In this document: one piece after another, positions 28,808 to 37,526 of the stretch
Numbering within the stretch: position 1 is the first letter of the stretch
How the letters are laid out: every line of letters begins with the position of its first letter
Source: Pseudogymnoascus destructans
Lineage: Eukaryota; Ascomycota; Leotiomycetes; Thelebolales; Thelebolaceae
Direction: 5' to 3'
Assembly: GCF_001641265.1 (NCBI RefSeq)
Contig: NW_020167572.1
Coordinates: forward strand, 1 to 37,526
Length of the DNA stretch: 37,526 bases
Position numbers and translations under genes: made by a program
The notes under the pieces: generated by a model
Seen by the model: the letters and a program-made list of their open reading frames with translations, nothing else
Databases searched by the model: none
Told to the model about the DNA's origin: nothing

Positions 28808-31800
28808 ATGGAGGACGACCAAGCTCCTACAACTACTGCTGAACAGCAGATGCAACAACTGTTTGCCTTTATACAAACTATAGCAAACAAACTTGAGAAT
28901 GTGGAAAACACCTTTCAAGCCAACACTTCAGCAACACAATCTTCAACTCAGACACATCATACAGAGCTTCCCACAGCTCCTCTGGCTATTTCGAGTACCC
29001 CAGGTGCACTTCCTAAAGTGCAAACACCAGATTTATACCATGGAGACAGGAGGAAGTTGAAGGGATTTCTTATGCAACTGGACATCTACTTCACCCTCAG
29101 GCCTCATCAGTTCACCTCAGACATTCAGAAGATCTATTTTGCTGCCAGCTACCTCCGTGGATCTGCATTCAACTTCTTTGAGCCATATCTTAGAAGACTT
29201 AGTGGCAACAACCAAAATACCACTACACCTTTGATTACCTCTTATGACCAGTTTCAAGAGGAACTTACCAGGACCTTTGGAGACATCAACGAAACTGCTA
29301 CAGCAGAAAGAGAGCTACAGAAGCTATGTCAAAAGACCTCTGCTGCTCAGTATACAACAGAATTTAGGAGAATCACTTCTCACTTGACTTGGAATGAAGA
29401 AGCCTTAGTCTTCACTTACTACCAAGGGCTCAAGAGCTCTATTAAGGATGAACTCAGCAAAGAAGAACGCCCTACAACACTTCAAACGCTTATAGAGAAA
29501 GCTGTCAGACTTGATGATAGGCTTTTTGAAAGAAGAAAGGAGAAGAACCAAGACTGGCATCCAACAAGAAATTTCAACAATTACACCTCTACACCAACTG
29601 CTAAGGACTCAGCACCTAAACCTATGGACTTAGACGCCTCTATAAAGAGATCTACAGCAAATCCAGCACCTCAGCCTACAGGATACCCTCAAAAACTGAA
29701 AAGGGGTGAACTTACCCCTCAAGAAAGAAAACACAGAATGGACAACAACCTTTGTTTATACTGTGGCAAAGGGGGACACAGAATTCAGGAGTGCTATTCA
29801 GCACGAGGGAGTGCTGATTCAAAACATATAGCAGCCTCAGACACAGTCACAACTGCTATTCCTGAAAAACTTGAAAAATCCCTAGCAGGCACAACTTCAA
29901 CTGAGACTATAACTTCTCCCCTAGACAACAAAGATGTGTCGATGGTGCTTTCTCAGAGTCTCACACACCTGTTAATCCCTATTCAACTCCATTTCAAACA
30001 ACAGGTGTTGTCTACAAGGGCTATGATAGACTCAGGGGCAACAGGCAACTTTATATCTCAAGACCTCATCTTGACACACCAGTTACCTACAATTCCCAAA
30101 CGCACTCCAGAGTTGCTCCGAGTCATTGATGGAACTCCTATCAGTTCAGGTTCCATTACCTGCAACACCCCAGTACTCAAACTTGAGATTCCCCTAGGAA
30201 AATCAACATTTTCAGACACCATCTCTTTAGATGTTATACAATGAAGTACCCCAGTTATCCTAGGTCTTCCATGGCTTCAAAGGCATGATCCAACTATCAA
30301 TTGGAAGCATTTATCGCTTGGGTTTAGCTCAAATCCTGAGCTCAATACTGAAAAAACCCTTCAAGCCTCAGTTACCCCTATTCAGGTCCAAGACTCAAAC
30401 TTGTCCCAGATCAAGGATTTTGACCAAACTATGGACGATATATCATCTCTGATATGGGTTAAACCTTTCCAACCTGTCCTGGAGATAGCAGCTACTTCAG
30501 ATTTGGAGAAATCATCTCAGGAGGTCATTTTGCCTTTAGCATACCAAGACTACCAACATCTTTTTGACAAGGCAAAGGCATCAATTCTGCCAAAGCACCA
30601 GCCTTATGACCATGAGATACCACTCGCAGAAGGCTCAATGCCTCCCTACGGCCCTATCTACTCTCTATCTGAATTAGAGCTGAAAACTCTCAGAGAATAC
30701 CTAGATGAGAACCTTAGTTCTGGCTTTATCAGACCTTCTTCCTCACCAGCAGGAGCTCCCATTCTCTTTGTCAAGAAGAAAGATGGCTCCTTGCGTCTCT
30801 GTGTTGATTATAGGGGCCTTAATGCAGTCACTGTTAAAAACAGATATGCTTTACCCCTTATCCCTGAGCTCATAGATAGGCTCTCTTCAGCAAGGATCTT
30901 TACCAAGTTAGATCTCAGGGGAGCTTATAACCTGATACGCATCAAGGAAGGTGATGAGTGGAAGACAGCATTCAGAACACGCTATGGTCATTTTGAATAC
31001 CAGGTAATGCCTTTTGGGCTTGCCAATGCACCTGCTTCTTTCCAAGCTCTCATGAATGATATTCTAAGACCTTACTTGGATATCTTTGTTGTTGTCTACT
31101 TAGACGACATTCTTATATACTCTTTAGACACTCAAGAGCATGTTCTACATGTTAGACAAGTCTTAGAGAAGCTATCTCAAGCACAACTCTTTTGCAAACT
31201 TGAGAAATGTCTTTTCCATATGTCTCAAGTTGATTTCTTGGGACATAGAATTTCAACAGAAGGCATTCAGATGGACCCTGAAAAGACAAAAGCAGTACAA
31301 ACGTGGCCTATTCCTTCCAGCATTAAAGAGGTTCAGTCTTTCCTTGGGTTTGCCAACTATTACAGGAGGTTTATACCAAGATATACATCCTTGGCTTTAC
31401 CCCTTACTCAATTACTTCACAAGGACACTTTGTATCACTGGGATAAGACACAGCAAGATGCTTTCGATGCTCTTAAAGGAGAATTTAAAGAAGGGAAAAT
31501 GTTACTACACTTTAACCCCTTGAAACCTGCCACTCTTGAGACAGATGCCTCAGATTTTGCTATTTCTGGAATCTTATACCAAGCTCCAAAAGACAAACAA
31601 GAAGAGCTACAGCCTGTGGCATTTTACTCAAGAAAGCTATCAGCAGCTGAACAAAACTATCCCATTACAGACAAGGAACTGCTTGCCATAGTATGTTCTC
31701 TAAAGCATTGGAGATGCTACCTTGAAGGGGCAAACTATCCTATCACTATTTACAGTGACCATTTAAACCTCTTGACCTTTACAACCACTAAACAGCTCAA

Positions 31801-33600
31801 TAGACGACAAGCAAGGTGGTCTGAACAACTAGGAGGTTTTGACTTTGTTATAAAACATGTCTCAGGGGCCAAGAATCAAAGAGCAGATCTCCTCTCAAGA
31901 AGACATGACTACCAAGATTCTGCTAAAACTAGCAATACAAAGGCTCTGCTAGACTCAGCAAAGCTTATAGCAGCATCTTTAAGCAACCCTAGTACTACAG
32001 AGGACTTAGGGGTAAACTTATCCCCTCAAGACCAAGTTGCCGCCATTACCTCTTCTCAGGAACCAGAGACCTTTAAAGACTATACACCCTCAGCAACACT
32101 TCTTAAAGCATTCAAAGATGCTTACAACCATGATCCCTTTGCGAAAAGAACTTTGGAATACCTCCAGAAGAAAGGTTACTCTCTTGAGAAAGTTGGACTA
32201 CAGAATTTCTCAAAAAATCAGCATGGACTTCTCTTATTCAAGAACTATATCTATGTCCCAAGGGATAAACGATTACAGCTACACCTCCTACAGCAGTTCC
32301 ATGATGCTCCAGCTGCAGGGCACTTTGGCTTTGCAAAAACTTATGAACTTCTAACAAGAAAGTTCTACTGGCCTAGTCTAAGGACTACTCTTCAAAACTA
32401 TATATCTTCTTGCACTACTTGCAACTTGAACAAACCTACACGGCAAAAGCCCTATGGCCTCTTGCAGCCTCTACCTATACCAGAACGCCCATGGGACTCC
32501 ATATCCATTGACTTTATAGTCAAGTTGCCTCCTTCTATCCCAAAAGGGGGTGCTACCCCTTATGACTCTATCCTTGTGGTGGTAGAAAGGCTCACAAAAA
32601 TGGCACACTTTGAGCCTTGCAATGAGACTATCACAGCTTCTGAACTTGCGTGGCTATTCCTCAAGGTGGTCTTTAAATATCATGGAATTCCTGGACACTG
32701 GATCTCAGATAGGGGAGCAGTTTTCACTTCAAACTTTTTTAAGGAGTTCTCTAAACTCTTAAACATGGAACAACGCTTCTCTACAGCTTATCACCCTCAA
32801 ACAGATGGCCAGACAGAGAGAGTCAACTCTGTACTTGAACAATATCTAAGAATTTATACAAACTATGCTCAAGACAACTGGGCAGATCTTCTCCATCTTG
32901 CGGAATTTGCTTACAACAACACAGTCTCTAACACCACAAAAGAGACACCTTTCTATGCAAACTATGGTTATCACCCTAGGTTTGAAGTGGCAGAACTGAA
33001 TTGTCCTGAAAATTTCAAAAACCCTTCTGCTACTGAAAGAATCATCTACCTTAAGGGCCTCCAGGACTATCTCAAGGTTCAAATACAGCGTGCACAAGAC
33101 GAGCAGGCTCAGGCCTTTAACAGGGGGGTGGTTGCACCACAATTCAAAGTTGGTGATCAAGTCTTTTTGTCTAGAAGACATATCACAACTACTAGACCTT
33201 CAGACAAACTTGATACTAAAAGACTTGGACCTTTTAAGATCACAAGGACTATTGGCAAGAATGCTTTCGAGCTTGCATTACCACCTACTTGGACTATCCA
33301 TAATGTCTTCCATGCCTCTCTCTTGTCTAAGGCACAAGAAAGTTCCTTAAGACCATTTCAGTCTCCTCCACCTCCTGTTCTGATCTTGGATCAACCAGAA
33401 TATGAAGTAGAGTCTATCCTTGACAAAAAGACACTTAGAGGTCAGGACTACTTCCTCGTTAAGTGGAAAGGCTATCCTACAAGTGACAACACTTGGGAGC
33501 CTAAGAGAAATCTAAAAATGCATCTAAGCTCATTCTAGAATTTCTTTCTAAGAAAGCCAACTGGCTAAAGGGCAAGCAGACAGCCAACAAACGTCCTTAA
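28808..33600 (+). pseudogene. gag-pol: Gag-Pol of element 3: single long frame with one TGA
   Basis: ATG 28808 (MEDDQAPTTT) opens gag; the knuckle residues are C316, C319, H324 and C329 (CLYCGKGGHRIQEC). Protease D408 (IDSGATGNF). An in-frame TGA at codon 479 (30242-30244) lies inside the protease before VILGLPWLQRHDP; the same frame then runs open to 33538. RT has YLDD at 764-767. RNase H has LETDASDFA. The integrase has an HHCC finger and D1235, D1301 and E1337, with the exact 35-residue spacing. The chromodomain is YEVESILDKK…FLVKWKGYPTSDNTWEP. Near 33517 one A seems missing: restoring the frame would give a longer tail ending at TAA 33598-33600. Gag and Pol thus form one ORF without a frameshift site. 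The TGA is best read as a nonsense mutation. Confidence 0.93.
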
Positions 33601-33611
33601 AAGGGGGATCA
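33599..33611 (+). promoter_or_regulatory. Polypurine tract of element 3
   Basis: AAAAGGGGGATCA directly precedes the 3' LTR at 33612 and overlaps the end of the pol stop codon region. Confidence 0.85.
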
Positions 33612-34549
33612 TGTCATACTGACATTCGTTGCACTCAGTTTGCTATCAAACTCAAGAGCAAACTTAGAAATCTCCTCCTCAAACCTACAAGTCACCATAC
33701 ATATCTTGGCTTATCACACCAACAACAGAAGCAATACTACTCAACGATTGCTGCAAACTCTTCTACTACATCTGTTTATGCTACATACATCACGGCATAT
33801 CATTTGAACACACATTGAACAAGTTATTAAGAAAATCTCCTCCTTAAGGGGGTGGGCCAATACTACCACATGGCATATATCTACCAACTAGAGGCCTAGG
33901 AACATGAACGATAGCTCTAGAAGCTTCTACAACCCTCTATGATTCATTACACGTCATCGCTCCTTAGTTACCCACAAGATTGGTTAAGTTATGACATAAT
34001 TTGTCTATAGGTACTCTGACCTTGGACCTCCTTTTCACTTCCTATAGGCTAGGAACCCAAGAGATGGTTCTATGGGATTCTCTTACGTTCACTACATGAT
34101 TAGCAAGCTAGTTGTGGGTCGCACTTGATTTTAATACATTTACCAAGCCTGGTTAGTCATGGAAAGTCATGGAAAATGAGAGAACTACACTCCTTTGGCA
34201 TAAATAGGATTGCCCTTTCCTTAAGAAAGGGCAAGCAGGCAATACAGTAAATCGACTAGCACATACTTCTACGTCTTTTCCAAGCTTCCAAGCATTGATC
34301 TTGTTATTCTCTGTTTTTTGAAAAGTCAGTGAGGTGCTAACCTCTGACTTACCCCTGAGTTCTCAGACTCAACATTTGTTGCAACTTGTCTAAACCACTT
34401 CACCACATCATACACCTGGTTGCTGCATTGTGGAATAGTCTAAGCTACGACCCTTTGGCTCTGTTTCCTAAGACAGTGTGTTGTCTTAGTAAATATCATC
34501 CCCTTCCTTGGGTGGCTAGATTCTCATATCTGGTGCACCCACCATTACA
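33612..34549 (+). repeat. 3' LTR of element 3
   Basis: 938 bp, same ends as the 5' LTR; followed by TTCAG (34550-34554), the second half of the target duplication. Differences from the 5' LTR are scattered substitutions and 1-nt indels. Confidence 0.95.
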
Positions 34550-34799
34550 TTCAGGATAGTTCGTGGATAGCTCAACTATCCAATATCCACTAGTTCTGCA
34601 ACTATACATTAGCCCCGTCACATGGCAGCCTACCCCGCTTCCCACTGTGACTCACACGTCACGTTATGTGACTCCCACGTCACGTTATGTGACTCACACG
34701 TCACGTTATGTGACTCACACGTCACGTTATGTGACTCACACGTCACGTTACTAGGCCCTGGCCCTGTAACCATGACATCATGTTACTATAGCCGTAACA
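34550..34799 (-). repeat. 5' LTR of element 2, second part (variant B U3)
   Basis: Continues the interrupted LTR after element 3: GGATAGTT/AACTATCC inverted motifs, then the 21-bp minisatellite, ending GCCGTAACA at 34799. It matches the LTR at 37028-37425 in reverse orientation except for extra minisatellite copies. Confidence 0.9.
34647..34751. repeat. Five tandem 21-bp units in LTR U3
   Basis: Five consecutive 21-bp units, each GTGACTCACACGTCACG plus four bases; one unit has ACTCCC. Each normal unit contains TGACTCA (Gcn4/AP-1 consensus) and CGTCAC. The related LTR at 37028-37425 has a single unit, which accounts for the about 84-bp size difference. Confidence 0.95.
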
Positions 34800-35282
34800 C
34801 TGCGCCAACAATGGGTCGGACCATATACGGTGTTGGAATGGATTGGGCACGCATTTCGATTGGAACTACCTACCGGTTCGCAAATACACGATGTGTTCTC
34901 ACCAGACGTACTCATGAAGGATCCAAACAATCCCCTACCTGGTCAGGATCCGCCTGAGCCTAGCAGCGAAGTGATAGACGGCGTAGAGGAATGGGAAGTG
35001 GGAAAGATCCTTGCTGTAAGGCTCCACCGGAAGCAACTACAATACAGGGTTAGTTGGGTCGGATACGATCCAGACCCGGAGTGGTACCCAGCGTCAAACT
35101 TCATGAACTCTCCCCAGAAACTCAGAGAGTTTCATACGGAATACCCAGATTTACCAGGTCCACCTCAAGAACTACTCGGAGGGGTTACGGCAGGGGAGAC
35201 GGGAAAGGAACAAAACTACGATCACGGAGGGAAAGACAAAGTGGAAGAAACAGAGTCGTTGCTGTCTGCGACTCTAAACTAA
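34800..35282 (+). pseudogene. pol: Element D pol C-terminus with chromodomain
   Basis: Open from the LTR junction: LRQQWVGPYTVLEWIGHAF, then HDVFSPDVLMKDP and NPLPGQDPPEP, a linker typical of the integrase C-terminal region. A chromodomain follows (EEWEVGKILAVRLHRKQLQY…WVGYDPDPEWYPASNF, about 34986-35114), then a short acidic tail to the stop at 35282. The WYPA ending is like that of element C, not the WEP of families A and E. The N-terminal part is missing because another element's LTR lies at 34799. Confidence 0.88.
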
Positions 35283-35455
35283 AATACCCTCCGAGCCAGG
35301 GCGCACTCACCACCGTAACCCTTGCGGGAGCCACCCTTCCCAAACGTCTCACTGGCGTCGCAACAAGCGGCTACCACCATGAGAGACGAAGGGTCGAAGT
35401 GACCCCACGCGAAGGGCCAGGCCCGAGTCCCCTCCGACACAAGGTCTTCCCCCAC

Positions 35456-36130
35456 CTAGGCCCCATAGGCCACCCCAACTTCCCCATCCTCCCCCTCCCT
35501 CCTTCCATCACCCCGAGTCGGAGCGACCACGGGAGTGGCAGCGGTGGGCAGTTTGCCCACAGCAGCCACCAACTCCCCCAAGAGAGCAGGAACGCTCTCC
35601 TGTTCCGTCCGGAGACGGCGCAGCGACGACCGAATTTGCTGCCCAGAGTCAGCATCGGAACCACACCGAGTCACGAGGGGAAGGGGGTCTACTCACGGCC
35701 AGCCCCAACTCGAGGGCAGCCCGAGTGGCACGTGCCTCCTCGTAGAGGTCACGCTCCGCCTCGGAGCGGAACTTTGGCATGCTCTGGGCGGCCAGGAGGG
35801 CCACCCGATTGGCCTCGGTGGCGGTGGCGACGACGTCAGCAGGGACGAGGTGGGTGGCCTCTTCGGGCCAGGAGGGCCGCAAACTCTTCCCCGAGGAACC
35901 AGGGCAGCTTCCACCAAAGTCAGCAACGGCCAACCAAACCAAACACCGAACCCAGAAGAAAACCTACCGGGACGCAAGGCGAGTGCTGCGCGGTGCAGTA
36001 CCCACACTTCGAACTGGTCGAGGACCAGACGCAGTCATGGGACTGGATCCACAGGCTTTGGCCTGAAGGCAGCGCAAACAGAGCACACGGAAGGCAACTG
36101 TAAGGGCCCAGAGGGGGTCGGAACCGGCAT
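35456..36130 (-). pseudogene. Antisense spliced Cys-rich gene in element D
   Basis: Minus-strand gene between the pol end and the LTR. Probable start ATG 36130 (MPVPTPSGPLQLP). After one apparent frame slip near 36095 it reads CLPCALFALPSG, then CVWSSTSSKCGYCTAQHSPC. Six cysteines show C-x2-C-x17-C-x8-C-x2-C-x6-C. Two likely introns: 35967-35908 (GTAGGT, branch TTGCTGAC, AAG; 60 nt) and 35696-35639 (GTGAGT, branch GCTGAC, CAG; 58 nt, phase 0). Exon 2 reads PWFLGEEFAALLA, then in another frame THLVPADVVATATEANRVAL and a charged helix; exon 3 reads IRSSLRRLRTEQESVPALL to the stop at 35456. Two frame slips suggest decay or sequence errors. It parallels the family-A antisense ORF in place and layout. 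Function unknown. Confidence 0.6.
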
Positions 36131-36748
36131 CTTCGATTCTTTCTTTTTGAATTGAATCTGCGATTCCGTTAGCCAAGCCCAAGTTATCACCAGCGCGCCA
36201 ACGCGCTCCCATCACCTACTCGTCTTTGGATTGGAGGATACTATACAATCTATCAGTATCATAAACAAACGGACGGGGAGGGGCCACTTACTGGTCTCGG
36301 GCGGGAGGGTTGCTGGCGTTGTTGTTGTAAGGTAAAACAAGAGGAAGTGGGCGAAGCGAAATACTCAAATGTTGGCTTACAACAATGAACACCGAATCGG
36401 GTTAGCGCGGCCACTTCTTCTTTCACGTTTTACGAAAATTCTACTCAAACGGGTAACGGACACCTTCCGGTACTGTTTCGGACCCCAAGAACGAACGTGA
36501 GATCCAACAAAAGCGAACTCCAGTTTCGCATGCCACACGGACCCTAACGCGATACCACCTCGGGATGACTATGGTGGCAAACAAAGCACCTTCCCGATGC
36601 GCACGACAAACGAAGTTGTTCCGGACGCAATTATCAGCCAACATTATGATAACAAGAAACGCTCCGTTCACGGAGACGATACAGAGACGATTCGGAGACG
36701 TTGCAGACAGGATACTAGCCGCGTGCCTTGCGGACAAAGCACTCTCTC
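36131..36748. other. Noncoding 3' region of element D
   Basis: Between the antisense gene start and the polypurine tract. No convincing ORF; it would hold the promoter of the antisense gene. 35283-35455 is likewise noncoding. Confidence 0.5.
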
Positions 36749-36761
36749 AGGAGGGGGGTAG

Positions 36762-37018
36762 TGTAAGGATGCCTTCTCGTCTCTCATTCTAGGGAGTAGA
36801 CTCCGGGTAGCCGCGGGGTCACGTGTGATCATTTGGGTGGCCTAACCAAGTCGGAACCGAGTCGGATGGGTTTGGGATACTTGAGAAAATCGACTGACGG
36901 GGGTTCCCCATCATCTTTTTTGTATCCTTCGTAGTAGACCTATAGGATAGCATCCGTTTAGCCTCTGACTCGCACTCTCATATGCTATTACTGTGAGCTG
37001 GGTGCCCTGGTCATTACA
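36762..37018 (+). repeat. 3' LTR of element D
   Basis: 257 bp, TGTAAGGATGCC…GGTCATTACA, directly after the polypurine tract. The last about 135 bp match the solo LTR at 16669-17039 closely; the first part beyond TGTAAGGATGCC does not. Confidence 0.85.
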
Positions 37019-37027
37019 AGGACCTAG

Positions 37028-37425
37028 TGTTACGGCTACAGTAATATGATGTCATGGTTACAGGGCCAGGGCCTAGTAACGTGACGTGTGAGTCACAAGG
37101 GGCAAGCGGGGTAGGCTGCCATGTGACGGGGCTAATGGATAGTTGCAGAAACTAGTGGATATTGGATAGTTGAGCTATCCACGAACTATCCTGAATATCT
37201 AGCTATCTGCCAACTATCCAGATTACCCATGAGGCATGACGCCACTATATAAGTAGATAGTATTTCCTTAGATAGGAGCTTCGTGCTCAACTCAATATAG
37301 TAGTCTTTACAATACTGTAACGTGTTACTTGGAAAGCCTTTGTGTCTAATCCCCTGCCTCCTCTGTCAAGTCAACCTTACGCAAGAAACCTCTGTGTCTT
37401 CTATCGTTTAGAAGTCAGCGTTACA
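37028..37425 (+). repeat. Variant-B LTR, plus orientation (solo or truncated)
   Basis: 398 bp from TGTTACGGCTACAG to CAGCGTTACA. U3 has GGATAGTT/CTATCC inverted motifs and one 21-bp unit, then ACTATATAAGTAG and the R-U5 shared with variant A. A small rearrangement lies near 37298-37325. Flanks CCTAG and AATGG do not match and no primer site follows. The last 101 bases of the window show no feature. Confidence 0.88.
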
Positions 37426-37526
37426 AATGGTTCTATCTACACATATACACTCTACTATAGAAACCAATTCCTAACGCCTAGGATGCGCTTAATGCTTTAT
37501 ACGAAGTGTAGAATCTAGTATAATCC

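Larger units (their letters stand above)
27820..34549 (+). mobile_element. Element 3: Ty3/Gypsy chromovirus, family E, nearly intact
   Basis: 6.73 kb with LTRs 27820-28755 and 33612-34549 differing at roughly a dozen positions, one long Gag-Pol frame, polypurine tract and a perfect target-site duplication TTCAG (27815-27819, equivalently 24389-24393, and 34550-34554). It is inserted in the variant-B LTR of element 2. No RIP-like nonsense pattern is seen. Unlike families A and D there is no antisense ORF: pol ends about 10 bp before the 3' LTR. Confidence 0.95.
34800..37018 (+). mobile_element. Element D: 3' end of another Gypsy element
   Basis: Starts inside pol (cut by the element 2 LTR), includes the pol C-terminus and chromodomain, a 1.5-kb 3' region with an antisense gene, polypurine tract AGGAGGGGGGTAG (36749-36761) and LTR 36762-37018. 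The rest of pol, gag and the 5' LTR are not in the window; the sequence left of element 2 is a family-A relic, not element D. Confidence 0.85.

Noticed and set aside
26340..29656. Genuine tandem duplication of element 2 gag and element 3
   Set aside because: Both copies end exactly at the N gap and differ mainly by 1-nt homopolymer losses; an unmerged contig overlap is simpler.
30242..30244. Programmed readthrough or selenocysteine at the TGA in element 3
   Set aside because: The codon sits inside the protease rather than at the gag/pol border, and no readthrough context or element is visible.
34647..34751. CRISPR-like array
   Set aside because: The units abut without spacers, lie in an LTR and the genome is eukaryotic; it is a minisatellite.
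35535..36155. Long plus-strand ORFs in 35054-36155
   Set aside because: They are GC-rich shadows of the antisense gene, with low-complexity translations and no family motif.
1..37526. tRNA genes and host protein genes
   Set aside because: I looked for tRNA-like A/B boxes with a cloverleaf and for non-transposon proteins and found none I could support by eye.

Overview
This window looks like repeat-rich DNA from a filamentous ascomycete (Pezizomycotina). I infer this from pogo/Fot1-type transposases with a C-terminal zinc knuckle, Ty3/Gypsy chromodomain LTR retrotransposons, C-to-T nonsense decay typical of repeat-induced point mutation (RIP), short GT-AG introns and a dispersed 5S rRNA copy. 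I see no host protein gene. The species cannot be named from the sequence alone.

Layout, left to right. 1-1864: three broken pogo-like DNA transposons, two in tandem (T1, T2) and one (T3) inserted into T2 in the opposite orientation. 1865-8864: element 1, a minus-strand Ty3/Gypsy chromovirus ('family A') with both LTRs, gag, a -1 frameshift site, pol broken by indels, and an antisense (+ strand) ORF between pol and the 3' LTR. 8865-10180: AT-rich DNA with a 39-bp-arm hairpin and a truncated family-E LTR. 10181-17054: element C, a plus-strand Gypsy element heavily decayed by RIP, with a 5S rRNA copy between its 5' LTR and gag, a family-A solo LTR inside gag (TSD TACTG) and a family-D solo LTR inside its 3' LTR. 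17055-17608: a RIP-degraded plus-strand relic of a family-A gag. 17609-24393 plus 34550-34799: element 2, a second minus-strand family-A copy whose 5' LTR has a different U3 (variant B). That LTR is split by element 3 (family E, plus strand, TSD TTCAG), a nearly intact Gag-Pol element ending at 34549. 34800-37018: the 3' part of a fourth Gypsy element (D) with its own antisense, apparently spliced gene. 37028-37425: a variant-B LTR in the opposite orientation.

The order of nesting is T2 <- T3 <- element 1; family-A relic <- element C <- solo LTRs; element D <- element 2 LTR <- element 3. The 107-N gap at 26233-26339 joins two contigs whose ends are the same about 3.3 kb of sequence (22908-26232 and 26340-29656), so the apparent duplication is almost certainly an assembly artefact.

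Most interesting points: (1) families A and D both carry, antisense to pol, a small Cys-rich plus coiled-coil protein gene; the family-A protein fits the spacing of a fungal Zn2Cys6 DNA-binding cluster exactly; (2) three different families (A, C, E) share one layout in which 8-10 nt of the LTR, downstream of a TATA-like box, are complementary to a primer-binding site lying exactly 2 nt after the 5' LTR, suggesting Tf1/sushi-type self-priming; (3) family A has an A_AAA_AAC slip heptamer directly before the gag UAG, kept in three copies; (4) LTR families A/B and D keep their core promoter and R-U5 while their upstream U3 is swapped.
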